From Euglena gracilis (taxonomy: Eukaryota > Euglenida > Euglenophyceae > Euglenales): a stretch of DNA of 64,000 nt. The notes under the pieces were generated by a model. That model did not search any database, had not been told where the DNA came from, and worked only from the letters and a program-made list of their open reading frames with translations. The stretch's first letter is position 1. Each line of letters starts with the position of its first letter. The position numbers and the translations under genes are program-made. The DNA is taken from the NCBI GenBank assembly GCA_039621445.1, contig CP154955.1:47205540-47269539 (forward strand). Direction: 5' to 3'. Of this stretch, positions 1-9,608 are shown piece by piece.

Positions 1-13
1 CCCCCTCCGCCAA

Positions 14-160
14 GTGCCAATTATCCCGTTTGTGAAGGACTCTGGGGTCAAGGTTCTTGGTGTCCCTCTCTGTCATCCCGAAGGGGATGCTTTCGCCCGA
101 CAAATTTGGCGCAAACGTGTGGATGGTGTCGTGAAGGGGGTGTCTCCCCCGCGTCCCCCC
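14..160 (+). pseudogene. LINE-like reverse transcriptase fragment (upstream piece)
   Basis: A short open stretch at the window edge reads as the part of a non-LTR reverse transcriptase just after the catalytic core. It has the segment VKVLGVPL followed by a charged helix (RQIWRKRVDGVVK); non-LTR RTs commonly have a 'gikVLGvPiG' segment here. Coding character stops near position 142, where a G/C-rich tract begins. Fragments of the next part of the same protein type lie on the same strand at 15.4-16.2 kb, so I infer that one LINE copy was split by later insertions. Too short to classify further; a chance match is possible. Confidence 0.4.
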
Positions 161-204
161 CCCGCGTCCCACTTTGTAACCAAAATTTTGTTCTCGAGAC
201 AGCC

Positions 205-945
205 AAATTCAGTTCAGGCAAATTTGAGGTTGGTGATTCCTACCTTGGTAATTTGGTGTGGGTGATTCCTAACTTGCGGTGGGTGATTCCTAATTTGGTG
301 TGGGTTTGTCCTAATTTGTTGTGGTAGAATCCTAATTTGGCTAAAATTTTCTCGCAACAAATTCCTAATTTCACTGTCCCAAAAATGGCGTCTCCCCCGC
401 GCCCCCCCCCCCCCCGCGTCCCCCCCGCGTCCCAGACACCCCCAAGGCGTGCAACTCACTCTCAAGACTCCCCCAGGCACACCTCCAGTTCACCATTTTG
501 CGATACTGTCTGACATCATGCAAAGTCAATGGGGGTGGTGCGGGTCACGGGGGGGGTCACGGGGGGGGTCACGGGGGGGGGGGTCACGGGGGAAGTATGC
601 CACTTTGGAGGTGGTCGGGAGGCAGCATCCATGTTGTTGCAGCCCATCACGGGGGGTGTTCCCCCCGTGACCCCCCTGTGACCCCCCATGCCCCCCCCCC
701 CCGTGACCCGAACAAGGACCCTTTTCGGCGAAATTTTGTAGGGCAATTTTTGATGCCTAATTTGATAAAATTCTTAGGCAGATTCCTAATTTTGAGGTGT
801 AAAATTTTCAAATTTGGGCTTGGTGATTCCTAATTAGGTGTTAAAATCCTAATTTCAGGTGGGGGGGATTCCTAATTTGTGGAATTTCTTCCGAAAAATT
901 CCGGCTCGGTGATTCCTAATTTTTGCCACCAAAAATGTGGTGTTC
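205..945. repeat. Degenerate GGTGATTCCTAATTT minisatellite with G/C tracts
   Basis: Two blocks (about 220-370 and 755-930) contain repeated copies of a 15-20 base motif around GATTCCTAATTT. Between them, 535-600 is a run of GGGGGGTCAC-type units and 655-710 its C-rich counterpart. The two G/C blocks are roughly inverted relative to each other, giving a large potential fold-back. No credible gene here. Confidence 0.6.
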
Positions 946-1700
946 CCCCCGTGAACCCCCCCCGTGACCACCCCCGTGACCCCCCCGTGACCCGAACCAC
1001 CCCCACGAGAAGGACGGCACACATCCTAAAATCGGATCATTTTTGGCCATTTTGGGGCCATTTTTGAACAAAAAAAATGCCTTTTAGTTTGAAAAAGGTC
1101 ATTTTTGGGTGATTTTTATGTCCAAAGTTGGTCATTTTTTATTTTTTTTTGATAAGGAATTTTGTCAGGATTTTCTTGACCGTTACATTTTTTGGGATGC
1201 ATTTGGCCCATTTTTGAAAAAATGGCCCAAAATGGCTATTTTTGAAGGGGAAAAAAAGCAAAGCTAGCAAAAAGTTGCTTTAAAAAAAAACTGTGTTTTT
1301 TAAAAAAACCATAAAAACCGTTTTTTTTTTGTTGAAAAAGTGGATTTTTCTTTGAAAACACATTATTTGCCCCCCCACCTCTCGGCATGGGTTTTGCAAC
1401 TGAGGTTCCTTCATCGCCGGCCAACTTTTGAGAAACAAGAGGCAAAAAAAATCAAGAACTCCCATTTTTGAAGACCACTCAGTCTGACGGACTTGGATGA
1501 AGCGGAAACAAGGCGCAACAGCTACTCGTCTTCACCATCACTGAGGTGAGACTGTGTTTTTTTCCCAAAAAATTTTCCCAAACCCTCGTTGGCGTTTTTT
1601 TAAAAAAAACACAAAAAACCAAATTTTTTTGATTGCCATCTTTGAAAAAAGTAGCCAAAAAATCTGTTTTGGGGGGTCGGCACACCCCTCCCCCCCCCCC
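946..1700. other. Non-coding spacer
   Basis: AT-rich DNA with homopolymers, many CATTTTTGG/CCAAAATGG words and a C-tract ending exactly at the left LTR of the gypsy element. I see no gene, RNA or clear repeat unit. Confidence 0.5.
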
Positions 1701-2516
1701 TGTTCGCCCCACCCCTGTGCGCCGCCGGTCGCCCCCACGACCGGTGAGTCCCGGTGGGCCGAGGGCCCGGGGGGTTCTCGCCGTCGTGGAAAACCACCAA
1801 CAGCCGGGGGGTGGGTGTTTCCGGGGTGGGGCCTGCGCTTTCTCCGAGGGTTGGTGGGCTCAAGCCAACCCCCGTTTGTTTCACTCAGGTATTTTCCCCA
1901 ACCCCAGCCGGTGCGTAGGATCGTTTTTTCAAGGGTTTCCGAAATTTTGGTGAAAAACGAAAAATCTGCCATTTGCAATGAAATCGAACTTTTCTCTCTC
2001 AAATCTCACTTTTCTCTCTTTCTCTCTCTCACACTCTCTTGCACACACCAACCCACAAACCAACCCACTGAATCTGAATGAATCCCAACCCACTGGAGAA
2101 GCAATCACACTGTTGGAAATCTGTGAGAGTGACTGAATGTGATGAAAAAAAAACAACCTGGGGCAAGGAAGAGGGGATAGGGAATAGGAGTGGCGGTGAG
2201 GGTGGCGGTGTTGTAGGGTCTCCTTCAAACCAATCCTTCAATGAATTCAACCAACAATGTAATGCCCAACAATGTAATTGCCAATTCCAATTCAACAATG
2301 TGATTGATCAAATCCAATTCAATGTATTTCTTATTTGCCAAATAATGGGGAAAACCCCTCAAGTTCTGTAAAAAAACAGAATTTGAAAGGTCAAAGTAAT
2401 TTGACCCGCTTCCAATTTCTGTTGCGGGTTTTTTTAACTGGTTGGCTGTTACCCGCGACTTTGAAATTTGCGCTTTCTGGCAATTTTTGGCTGCCGGCGA
2501 AAACCGGCGGCTGACA
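1701..2516 (-). repeat. 3' LTR of the gypsy element
   Basis: An 816-bp long terminal repeat, left on the + strand and 3' in element orientation. It begins TGTTCGCC and ends GGCTGACA, matching the other LTR almost base for base through a CT-rich stretch, a purine-rich block and a terminal hairpin-forming GCCGGCGAAAACCGGCGGC. Open frames inside it have no protein character. Confidence 0.93.
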
Positions 2517-2527
2517 CCCCCTCCCTT
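2517..2527 (-). other. Polypurine tract
   Basis: On the - strand this reads AAGGGAGGGG directly before the LTR, the expected place and composition for the plus-strand priming site of an LTR retrotransposon. Confidence 0.7.
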
Positions 2528-2529
2528 GC

Positions 2530-2956
2530 GACCTTAGGAGGCTAGGCACAGCGGGGGGGGGGGGGCGAGCGGCCGCGCGGGCGGCCGCGCGGGGGGGCGG
2601 GGGGGGGAGGGGGGGCCGAGGGCGGCCGCGCGGGCGGAACGCATCCTAAAATCGGTGATTTTCGGGTCCAAAAAGTGGTCATTTTTTACCATTTTGGGCC
2701 ATTTTTGACCAAAAAAGTGCTTTTTTGGCCGCGCGCAGAGCGCGCGGCCCCCAAATTTGCCATTTTGTGTCCGAAAATGGTCATTTTTGGTCATTTTTGG
2801 GCCTCAAAAATCGCGATTTTTTCACCAAAATTCACAGGGGGGGAGGGGGGGGTCCAGGGGGGGGCGAGCGGCCGCGCGGGCGGCCGTGCAGGGGCCGCGC
2901 GGGGGGGGGGGGTCCCGGACCCCCCCGAGCGGCGCGCCTAGCCTCCTTAGTCGGAC
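2530..2956. mobile_element. Nested TIR element in the gypsy 3' region
   Basis: CTTAGGAGGCTAGGC at the left is mirrored by GCCTAGCCTCCTTAG at the right (one or two mismatches), enclosing about 400 bp with inverted G-rich and CGCGCGG-rich blocks and repeated CATTTTTGG words. It has no coding capacity and looks like a MITE inserted beside the LTR. No clear target duplication seen. Confidence 0.55.
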
Positions 2957-3254
2957 AACAAAAATTCGCCCCCCCCCCGTTCCTCAACAACGGGGGGTAA
3001 ATCCTCCATTCGGCACTCTTTCATCCAAAGCCTATGTCCCACACCCATTCTCCCTTGAATCAACCAAACGGGAAACAAAATTCAGGGACTATGGCTTTCA
3101 AGTGCCTTCAAACCTTTGGGAAAGATTCGGTTCACCAACCAATGGATATTTGGCTCCCCCCCCCCCCCCCCCCGCTTCTCACGGGTGGAATGAGGGTCTT
3201 CACCAAGATCTGCCCCCCCCCCTTTTTCAACGGGCTGGGGGATTCTTGTTTTAA

Positions 3255-3565
3255 AATTCGGTTGGCACCCCCCCCCCCTCCTCGGGCCGGGGGGATTTTT
3301 GGTTCAAATTCGTCAAGCCCCCCCCCCCCTCCTCGGGCCGGGGGGATTTTTGTGCAAAAAAAACAAGCCCCCCCCCCCCCCGGGCCGGGGGGGTTTTGTC
3401 AAAAAACAAACGCCCCCCCCCCCCCCTCCTCGGGCCGGGGGGATTTTTGTCCAAAAATCAAGCGCCCCCCCCCCCCCCCCCGGGCCGGGGGGGTTTTTTT
3501 CAAAAAAATCAACCCCCCCCCCCCCTCCTCGGGCCGGGGGGATTTTTGTCAAACCGAAGGGGGGC
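3255..3565. repeat. About 49-bp G/C tandem repeat
   Basis: Six units, each a C run, then TCCTCGGGCCGGGGGG (shortened in some copies), then ATTTTTGTCAAAAAA-like sequence. Each unit is a small hairpin (poly-C against poly-G around CGGGCCGG). It lies between the integrase end and the 3' LTR. The proline/glycine-rich frames through it are composition artefacts. Confidence 0.75.
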
Positions 3566-3654
3566 TCATTATGTGACCATGGACTTCCAACCACAATGTA
3601 ACCCATCATCTCAAAGAATCAATGTCCAAACCCTAACAACACCGGGAGAGAAGA

Positions 3655-3765
3655 GGAGGGGACGGCAAATATAAGCGCAGTGGGGCGAGTACAAGTACAA
3701 ATATAAGTGCGGTGGGGCAAACATAAGCGCAGTGGGGCAAATATAATAGCAATGCGGTGGCGAAT
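3655..3765. repeat. Short minisatellite CAAATATAAGCGCAGTGGGG
   Basis: Four or five imperfect copies of a roughly 20-26 bp unit containing AAATATAAGCGCAGTGGGGC. Inside the non-coding 3' part of the gypsy element. Confidence 0.5.
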
Positions 3766-3993
3766 GCGCTGAGGTGCCCCGGCCCTCTTGCGGGGCCTTT
3801 TTCTCCAATTTCCATTCTCCTTGCCAATTCTTGCACTTGTACATTCTCTCATTTACACGCTCATGCGTGTGTGCGTGCACTCACACCCACACGGACGTGC
3901 AAATCGGGTTTTTGAATTTTAAAAACAGCACTTTGCCTTCCCATTAGGCTCACCGTAGAGCCTTGGACAGGGCCTTATGGCTCACCTTAGAGC

Positions 3994-5420
3994 CTACGGC
4001 CCACCATCAATTTTTAGTTCGGACATTATGTCCATTTTCACTTTTTTCTCACGGCAATACTTCACAAACTCCCCACTGAATCTGTGAATGAAATTTCCAG
4101 CCGGTTCCCAGGTCTCCTCCCCGTCCTCATATCCGACCCACTTTGTCAAAAATTCCCACTTTCCATCTTTTCCTTTTCGGTGCCTTAGAATTTTTTCCAC
4201 CTCCCACTCATCAGGTAATGCCTCTTCTTCTTTTTCGGTCCGTTTATAGTAAAAAAGAGGCACCCCCTTACCTTCCACTTGGGGTTCCCGATACTCCTTC
4301 AAAAAACTCCTATGAGCTTTTGTCTCCACCCCAGGTTTCATTTCAATTACATAACTCCGTTCCCCTTCTCTACCCTTCACGACCCCAGGTCCCACCCACC
4401 TAGAGTCAAGCTTCTCACCCGACCCCTCGGGTCTCCTATACCAAACCGTCGTCCCCACCTTTAGGGGTTCCATTTCTTTCCTCCCCTTATTTATCCTTGC
4501 CACCTCCTCCTCATGCTTTTTGTTGAGTATCCTAGCCACCCTCCCATCAATGTCTTGCATCCTATGGAAAAACTCCACCGAATCCTCACATTCCTTGGGT
4601 GGTTGGTAGGGTACCCCTGCCAATGGTCTTTCCCTTCCAGTCACAATTTCATATGGGCTCAATCCGCTTTCCCCCTTTACGTCGTGAATTCGGTCCAAAA
4701 CTTGGGGTAAAGCTTCAACCCAATTAATTTTTTCCTCCACGTACAATTTTCTCAACACCTCCATTACCTGTTGTCCGGCTCTCTCAACCCTCCCGTTTGC
4801 TTGGTGGTGGTATGCTTGGGAATATGCTTGCCTAATCCCCAAAAGTGCACACATGTTTTTCCACCAAGTGCTTGTGAAATGGCTCCCTTGGTCACTTGAG
4901 ATGACCGAGGGAACCCCAAAAGGCCTCCACTGATTTTTCACCATTTCCTTAGCCAACTTGGCACCGGTTAGTCCCTTGTCCTTACATGCAACCCCCACAA
5001 TCCAACCCGAATGCCTATCCACACAAAGGGCTAGGGTGTCATACTCCCCCCCGTCGTGTAAAACCCTTGGCATTCGAAACAAATCGATGGCAACACTTGT
5101 CATTAGTGCTGGGGGTATGGGTGTGGACTCGATCGGTCCTTTCAAACTCTCCCCCCTCACACTCGCTTGGCATGTGGAACAATTTTTGCTGCAATTTTGG
5201 TTGAGTTGTTTTGCAGCCTTTTCATCAGCCCAAACAAAACGGATTGCCATGTGTTTCCAAACTTTTTCAGGGCCAACGTGCCCCAAAAACTCGTGAATTT
5301 CTTGAATCACCAAGTGTTGAAAACTTTCAGGCACACACAACTTTTCTTCAAAAAACAATTGACCATTTAGCACTTTGAAACCCTTTGGCCAAATTGAATC
5401 GCCTTTGGTAGCTACCCCAT
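3994..5420 (-). pseudogene. Gypsy integrase with C-terminal chromodomain
   Basis: This frame encodes an N-terminal zinc-binding region (IHEFLGH, then CSKNCSTC) followed by the integrase core with its DDE residues: D in VAIDLFRMP, D in ISSDQGSHFTS about 64 residues later, E in NGRVERAGQQ 36 residues after that. The last about 70 residues are a chromodomain (start EVEKILRH, core TKWVGYEDGEETWEP with conserved aromatics), which in chromoviruses steers integration to marked chromatin. The integrase itself looks intact from about 5400 to the stop; the frame runs open upstream to 5583 but that part is out of register with the linker before it. I call it a pseudogene because it is cut from the rest of Pol by frameshifts. 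Confidence 0.9.
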
Positions 5421-6524
5421 GTGGGGCATCGGGAATATGCTTCCCCCCAATCACGCTCCCATGCGGGCTTAATATCCTTAGGGGTCGTACTTGGCAGGGC
5501 GTCCCCCACTTCCATACGAGTGTTCCCCCTTGAACTTTCAGCCGTCTCCGGGACGGGGGTCGTCTCCCCCCCCACTTTCTCATCCCAAAAATGAACTCGT
5601 TTCTTTTCTTTCCTGGGCCCTTGTGAGTGGGTGTCCACAGGGGTGTCTTTTCCTCCTGGGTCTACCCCACCCTCGGTTCCCCTCCTTGTGCACTCTCCTT
5701 TTTCCTCCTCAGGTGTTACGTTTTTGCCACTACGGGTTGTCACCCCCCGTATCCAGGCATTATGTAAATTGGGCTGGTTTTTGATTCTTATCTCCAAACA
5801 CTGTTTTCCCCCTTCTTTTTCCTCCCGGATAAAATTTTCCATTTCATCCTTGTCTTCGGCTGACCCGTGCTTACTTATGTCCCTTAAGGCCTGTGAAGCT
5901 GGGTATGCCCACCGACTAAGGATATCCGCTATGGTATTTTCTTTACCCGGGATATATCCCACCGTCAAATCATACTTGGAGAAAATTTTGGTGCCATCTC
6001 GCCCTCCTCCCAACCGGACCACTGGGGGTGTCTGAGACTTCCCTTGTCCAAGACTCCAAACTTTGGTGGTCGGTTAAAACCAAAACGGGTTGCAATCCAA
6101 TCCAACTCTCCCATTTTTGTAGTGCCAAAATTATGGCATACGTCTCCAACTCCCTGGGGGTCCATTTTCTTTGCCCCTCGGTCAATTTTCGAGACATAAA
6201 AGCCACTGGCACAGTTTTTTCCTCAATCACATCTTGGGCTGTGGGTCTTCCTTCCCCCTCCTTCATTTGCTCTAACGTTGCCCCCACGGCGTACCCACTG
6301 GCATCAACCCTCAGCACAAAGGGTTTATCTGGCCGGTCTTTTTCGGGATTCGTTCCAAAAATTCCCACAACACGACAGCCTCTGCCAATGTTGACTTGGT
6401 GCGTTGGAGCAAATCTAGCATTTGAACAACGGGATCCATAACGGCAAGCAAACACTTGCATATTCTCCAAAGCTTTTCTCACCGGGTCACTGGGTCTACC
6501 CGTTGCAACATTAGGCCCGAACAC
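5420..6524 (-). pseudogene. Gypsy RNase H and linker to integrase
   Basis: RNase H begins in a frame at about 6420 with LRVDASGYAVGA (first catalytic Asp), then PRELETYAIILAL (catalytic Glu) and VLTDHQSLE (second Asp). Near 6000 the frame shifts; the domain finishes in the next frame with the standard gypsy ending YIPGKENTIADILSRW at about 5900. A charged, proline-rich linker of about 150 residues follows to about 5480, and another shift leads into integrase. It degrades the RNA strand of the RNA-DNA hybrid during reverse transcription. Confidence 0.87.
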
Positions 6525-7385
6525 AACCTTTTTTTCAACTCCTCAAAAGCTTTTAAATTCTCCCAATCAAATTCCACAGGTTTTCGACTTCCTTTCTTTC
6601 CCACCTCCCTGGGGACTTTCAATTTGTCTTGCAGCCGGGCAGCTACTTCCGCATACATGTGAATGTATGCATTGTAATAATTTGTGAATCCCAAAAAGGC
6701 TCTCAAAGCCGTAATTGTTTTTGGAGCTTCCCACTTTTCGATCGCTCGTAACTTACCCGGTGCCTCCTAGTCCCATTTCCTAAAATTTGTCCACAAAATT
6801 CAACCTCCTCCACAAAAAGTTTGGTTTTGAGTTCATCAGCCACCAAAAGTTCCGTTTTGTGCACTTCCAACACCCTCCTCAAATCTTTTTCATGTGCCCC
6901 CACCAGATCCTCCCCTTCCCCGACCGTTGTCCCCACCAGTATGTCATCCATATACCCTGTGGCGATATCCCTTACTGGTGTCAAACGGTCATCGATCATT
7001 TGCTGAAATTGTTGGGGGGCATTTGTCAAACCCATTACATTCACCCTCCACTGAAAAATCCCTTTGGGGGTGAAACAACACGTTATGGGCCGACTTTCTG
7101 GGTGTAGGGGTTGTTGGTGGAAAGCTTGCTTCAAATCGATGATCGAAAACATTTGGTTTGCACCATGTTTGACCAAAATGTCTTCAATTTTGGGTAGGGG
7201 GTAGTTGCATCGCCTTGTTTGGCTGTTTGGCCCCCTGAGGTCCACCACCCCCCTCCAAGGAAAATCGTTGGATTTTTTTGGAACTGGAAAAGTCTGGGAC
7301 AGCCATTCAGAATTTTTGGCTGTGGCTGGCTCAATGTATTTTTTGTCGAGCCAGTCTTGGGTGATTTTTTCAAGTGCCTCTTTCC
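6479..7385 (-). pseudogene. Gypsy reverse transcriptase
   Basis: The RT domain is split over three registers. Fingers and palm lie in a frame starting about 7248: WRGVVDLRGPN, NYPLPKIEDIL, FSIIDLKQAFHQ (first Asp), FTPKGIFQWRVNVMGLTNAP, then the YMDD box in ATGYMDDILVGT. After about 6740 the frame shifts and the thumb/connection continues as RAFLGFTNYYNAYI, typical of Ty3/gypsy. Another shift near 6490 separates it from RNase H. Upstream, at about 7385, the Pol frame carrying protease leaves register in a purine-rich stretch. All catalytic residues are visible; only the reading frame is broken. Confidence 0.92.
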
Positions 7386-9608
7386 TCTCACCGTGCAGAA
7401 AAAAGGCTTTTGTCTGGTTGGCCTTGCCCCCTCCTTCAGCGGTATGTATGCATAACCATATTGTCCTCTTTCGGGGGGGTCTGGAAATGGCGATGACCGA
7501 AATACCGTCCCCCTGTAATCTTCCAAAACTTGTTCCCTCAACTTGACCACCCGTTCCTCCTCTTTTTTGTCCTCCCCCTCCCTTGCAATTATCATTCGGT
7601 TGATAACTTGCACTGGGGGGTCACTTCCCTCCAAATTTGTGGCAACCTCCCCTAGGTCCTCATCACTCAAAAATTGTAATTCCTGGTCCAACCCCTCCAA
7701 TGGCAAACAAAGACCAAGTTTTTGCAACCCAAACGAAGACCCGTCCGCCACAGTCACATTGTCCACTGAAAATTTTGTGTCATCCCTGAATTTTTGCGGA
7801 CCCCTCCGTCTTTCAACACCCCGCAGAAAAATCAGGTCAGGGCTGTCTTTCACCAATGCCTTGTGGTGTGGAAAAATTCCCAGTTTTGCTTCTGCCAACC
7901 ATGGATAAGAAAGAATGGCATCAACTTTGATGTTTGCCTCATAAAATTCAACCTCATATTCCACACACTCAATTTCCCTTTCCTCATTCCAATTTTGTTG
8001 TAGGATCATTTTCACCTTAGCACATCTGCTCCCCCCCGCCAAAGTTTGCCCATTGGCAGTTTCAAACCTTAACGGGTCCTTAGCAGGATACATTAGGTGG
8101 TCCCCTATCAACCCTTGTCGAATGAGGTTTGCCTCCGCCCCCGTGTCAATCAAAATTCTGGCCGTTTTTTCCTCCCCATTTGCCAACTTAATCTGGGTTT
8201 TTAACAGAAGTTGTCTGTCCTCCCCGAGTTTCTTCGATCCTCCCCGAGTTTTCGTCCCCCTCAACATTCTTTTTTTCAACCGAACCAATTTTTTCTTCCC
8301 TGGGGTTGCCCCCCCCTGGGAGGGTTGCCTTCTATCGATCAACAAGGCCCACACCCCCCAACGGGTACCCCTCAAAATCCTCCCATCAGCCTCAAACAAC
8401 TTTGTCCCCTTGGGAAAATAAATCTTTTTGACAGCCATAGCCACCAGATTTTTCACCCACCTCCTATTCCAGTCTGGGCAAATACAAATTGCCCGACAAT
8501 TGGAATTTTGCAATTTTTCAGCCACCTCAGGCCACAAAGTCCAGGGGGGGTTCATCCACAACGTTTCCTCCGCCCCCCAATCCTTTTTCATGGCATCATC
8601 ATCCTCCCCGTAAAACTTTTCACACCTGGCATTTTGGCTGGTTGCAAAACAATCCCGTTCCGCCTTAACCCGAAATTCCTTCTCAATTTCTCCCATACAA
8701 ACTTTCCTAACAGCATAATCCTCCCTACGATATCCGCTTTTTCGTTCCAACACGGTTAACAAATACTCCACCAGTTGTTTGGGCATCCTCCATTTTTTCT
8801 GAGTACCAACTGTCATTCCATATCCTCCCAACTTTTCTCGGTGACTCCTCCCCCCAGGAATCAAATTCGGGCAGGTCTGGCCATCACAAAGTTTGTTTTG
8901 TAGCTTGCTCAGATTTTCGCTCCCCCAGATTCGGGTGGGTTTTTGATATCCCCAATCTGAAAATTGACAATAATCAACATCAACAAAAGTCAGATTTTGA
9001 ACACAGGGTCTTTTCCGCAAAAGTCCATGACGGGGATTTTCAATCCACCACAATTTTGGCTTGAAATATTCGACAATCTCCAAAGTTTTTTTGACCAGCC
9101 GATCTGCCCCCTCCAAATTTCTGACTCCCAATGTTTTGGCCAAGCTATATTCTGTACAGGGCACCCCCGCAGCGATGATCTGAAAATATCCGGGGGGGTA
9201 CCTCCAATATCTCCACTCCAAAATATTTGCACAGTGGGTTGGGTTAAATCTGGGGTTTATGTCCACTGACACAACCTTAAACCCCTGCTCTCTCAGGCAA
9301 TCCCCAACCGAGCCTTTACCGCAAAAAAGGTCTAAAGCTCTTTTCTTTACGGAAGGCTGTGCACGATCCCTTATGGGATCTGATTTTTTACAAATTTGGG
9401 CCGAGTCACAGATTTGCACGTCACGCATGTATGCACCCGACACACTGGACACACCTTGTGCAGAGCTCTCCTGGGATGGCAGATTTTTCATCGTGGTTTC
9501 ACTCGCACGAGATTTCTCATGCCACCTGGGATTTGTGTATGTCTTTGTGTGGGGCTGGGTATGCGAGCCCGGAGCGGCTCCCGCCCCCAACGGTCCACCC
9601 CGGCTATC
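7380..9608 (-). CDS. Gypsy Pol N-terminus: C5-methyltransferase-like, NPPW domain and aspartic protease
   Basis: A continuous frame in phase with Gag, separated from it by a single TAG at 9611-9609. Counting from 9590, residues about 85-275 look like a C5-cytosine DNA methyltransferase: motif I DLFCGKGSVG (87-96), catalytic motif IV GVPCTEYS with the Pro-Cys pair (144-145), motif VI-like ENP (184-186), then YCQFSDWGYQKPTRIW. Residues about 300-420 form a second module with DCFATSQNARC and LWMNPPW; NPPW/DPPY is the catalytic signature of N6-adenine methyltransferases, and DIRS retrotransposons carry a related Dam-like domain. Residues about 455-590 are the aspartic protease (LIDTGAEANLI), followed by the approach to RT, where the frame breaks. 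C5-methyltransferases captured by LTR elements are known from some algae and dinoflagellates; two methyltransferase-like modules in tandem would be unusual. Activity is inferred from motifs only. Confidence 0.82.

Noticed and set aside
1538-2081. Open frames over the left LTR (154-175 codons)
   Set aside because: Also present in the right LTR; composition not protein-like and terminal repeats rarely code. The apparent N-terminus of Gag at 14112 has the same cause.
3034-3674. Pro/Gly-rich frames
   Set aside because: Created by the about 49-bp G/C tandem repeat.
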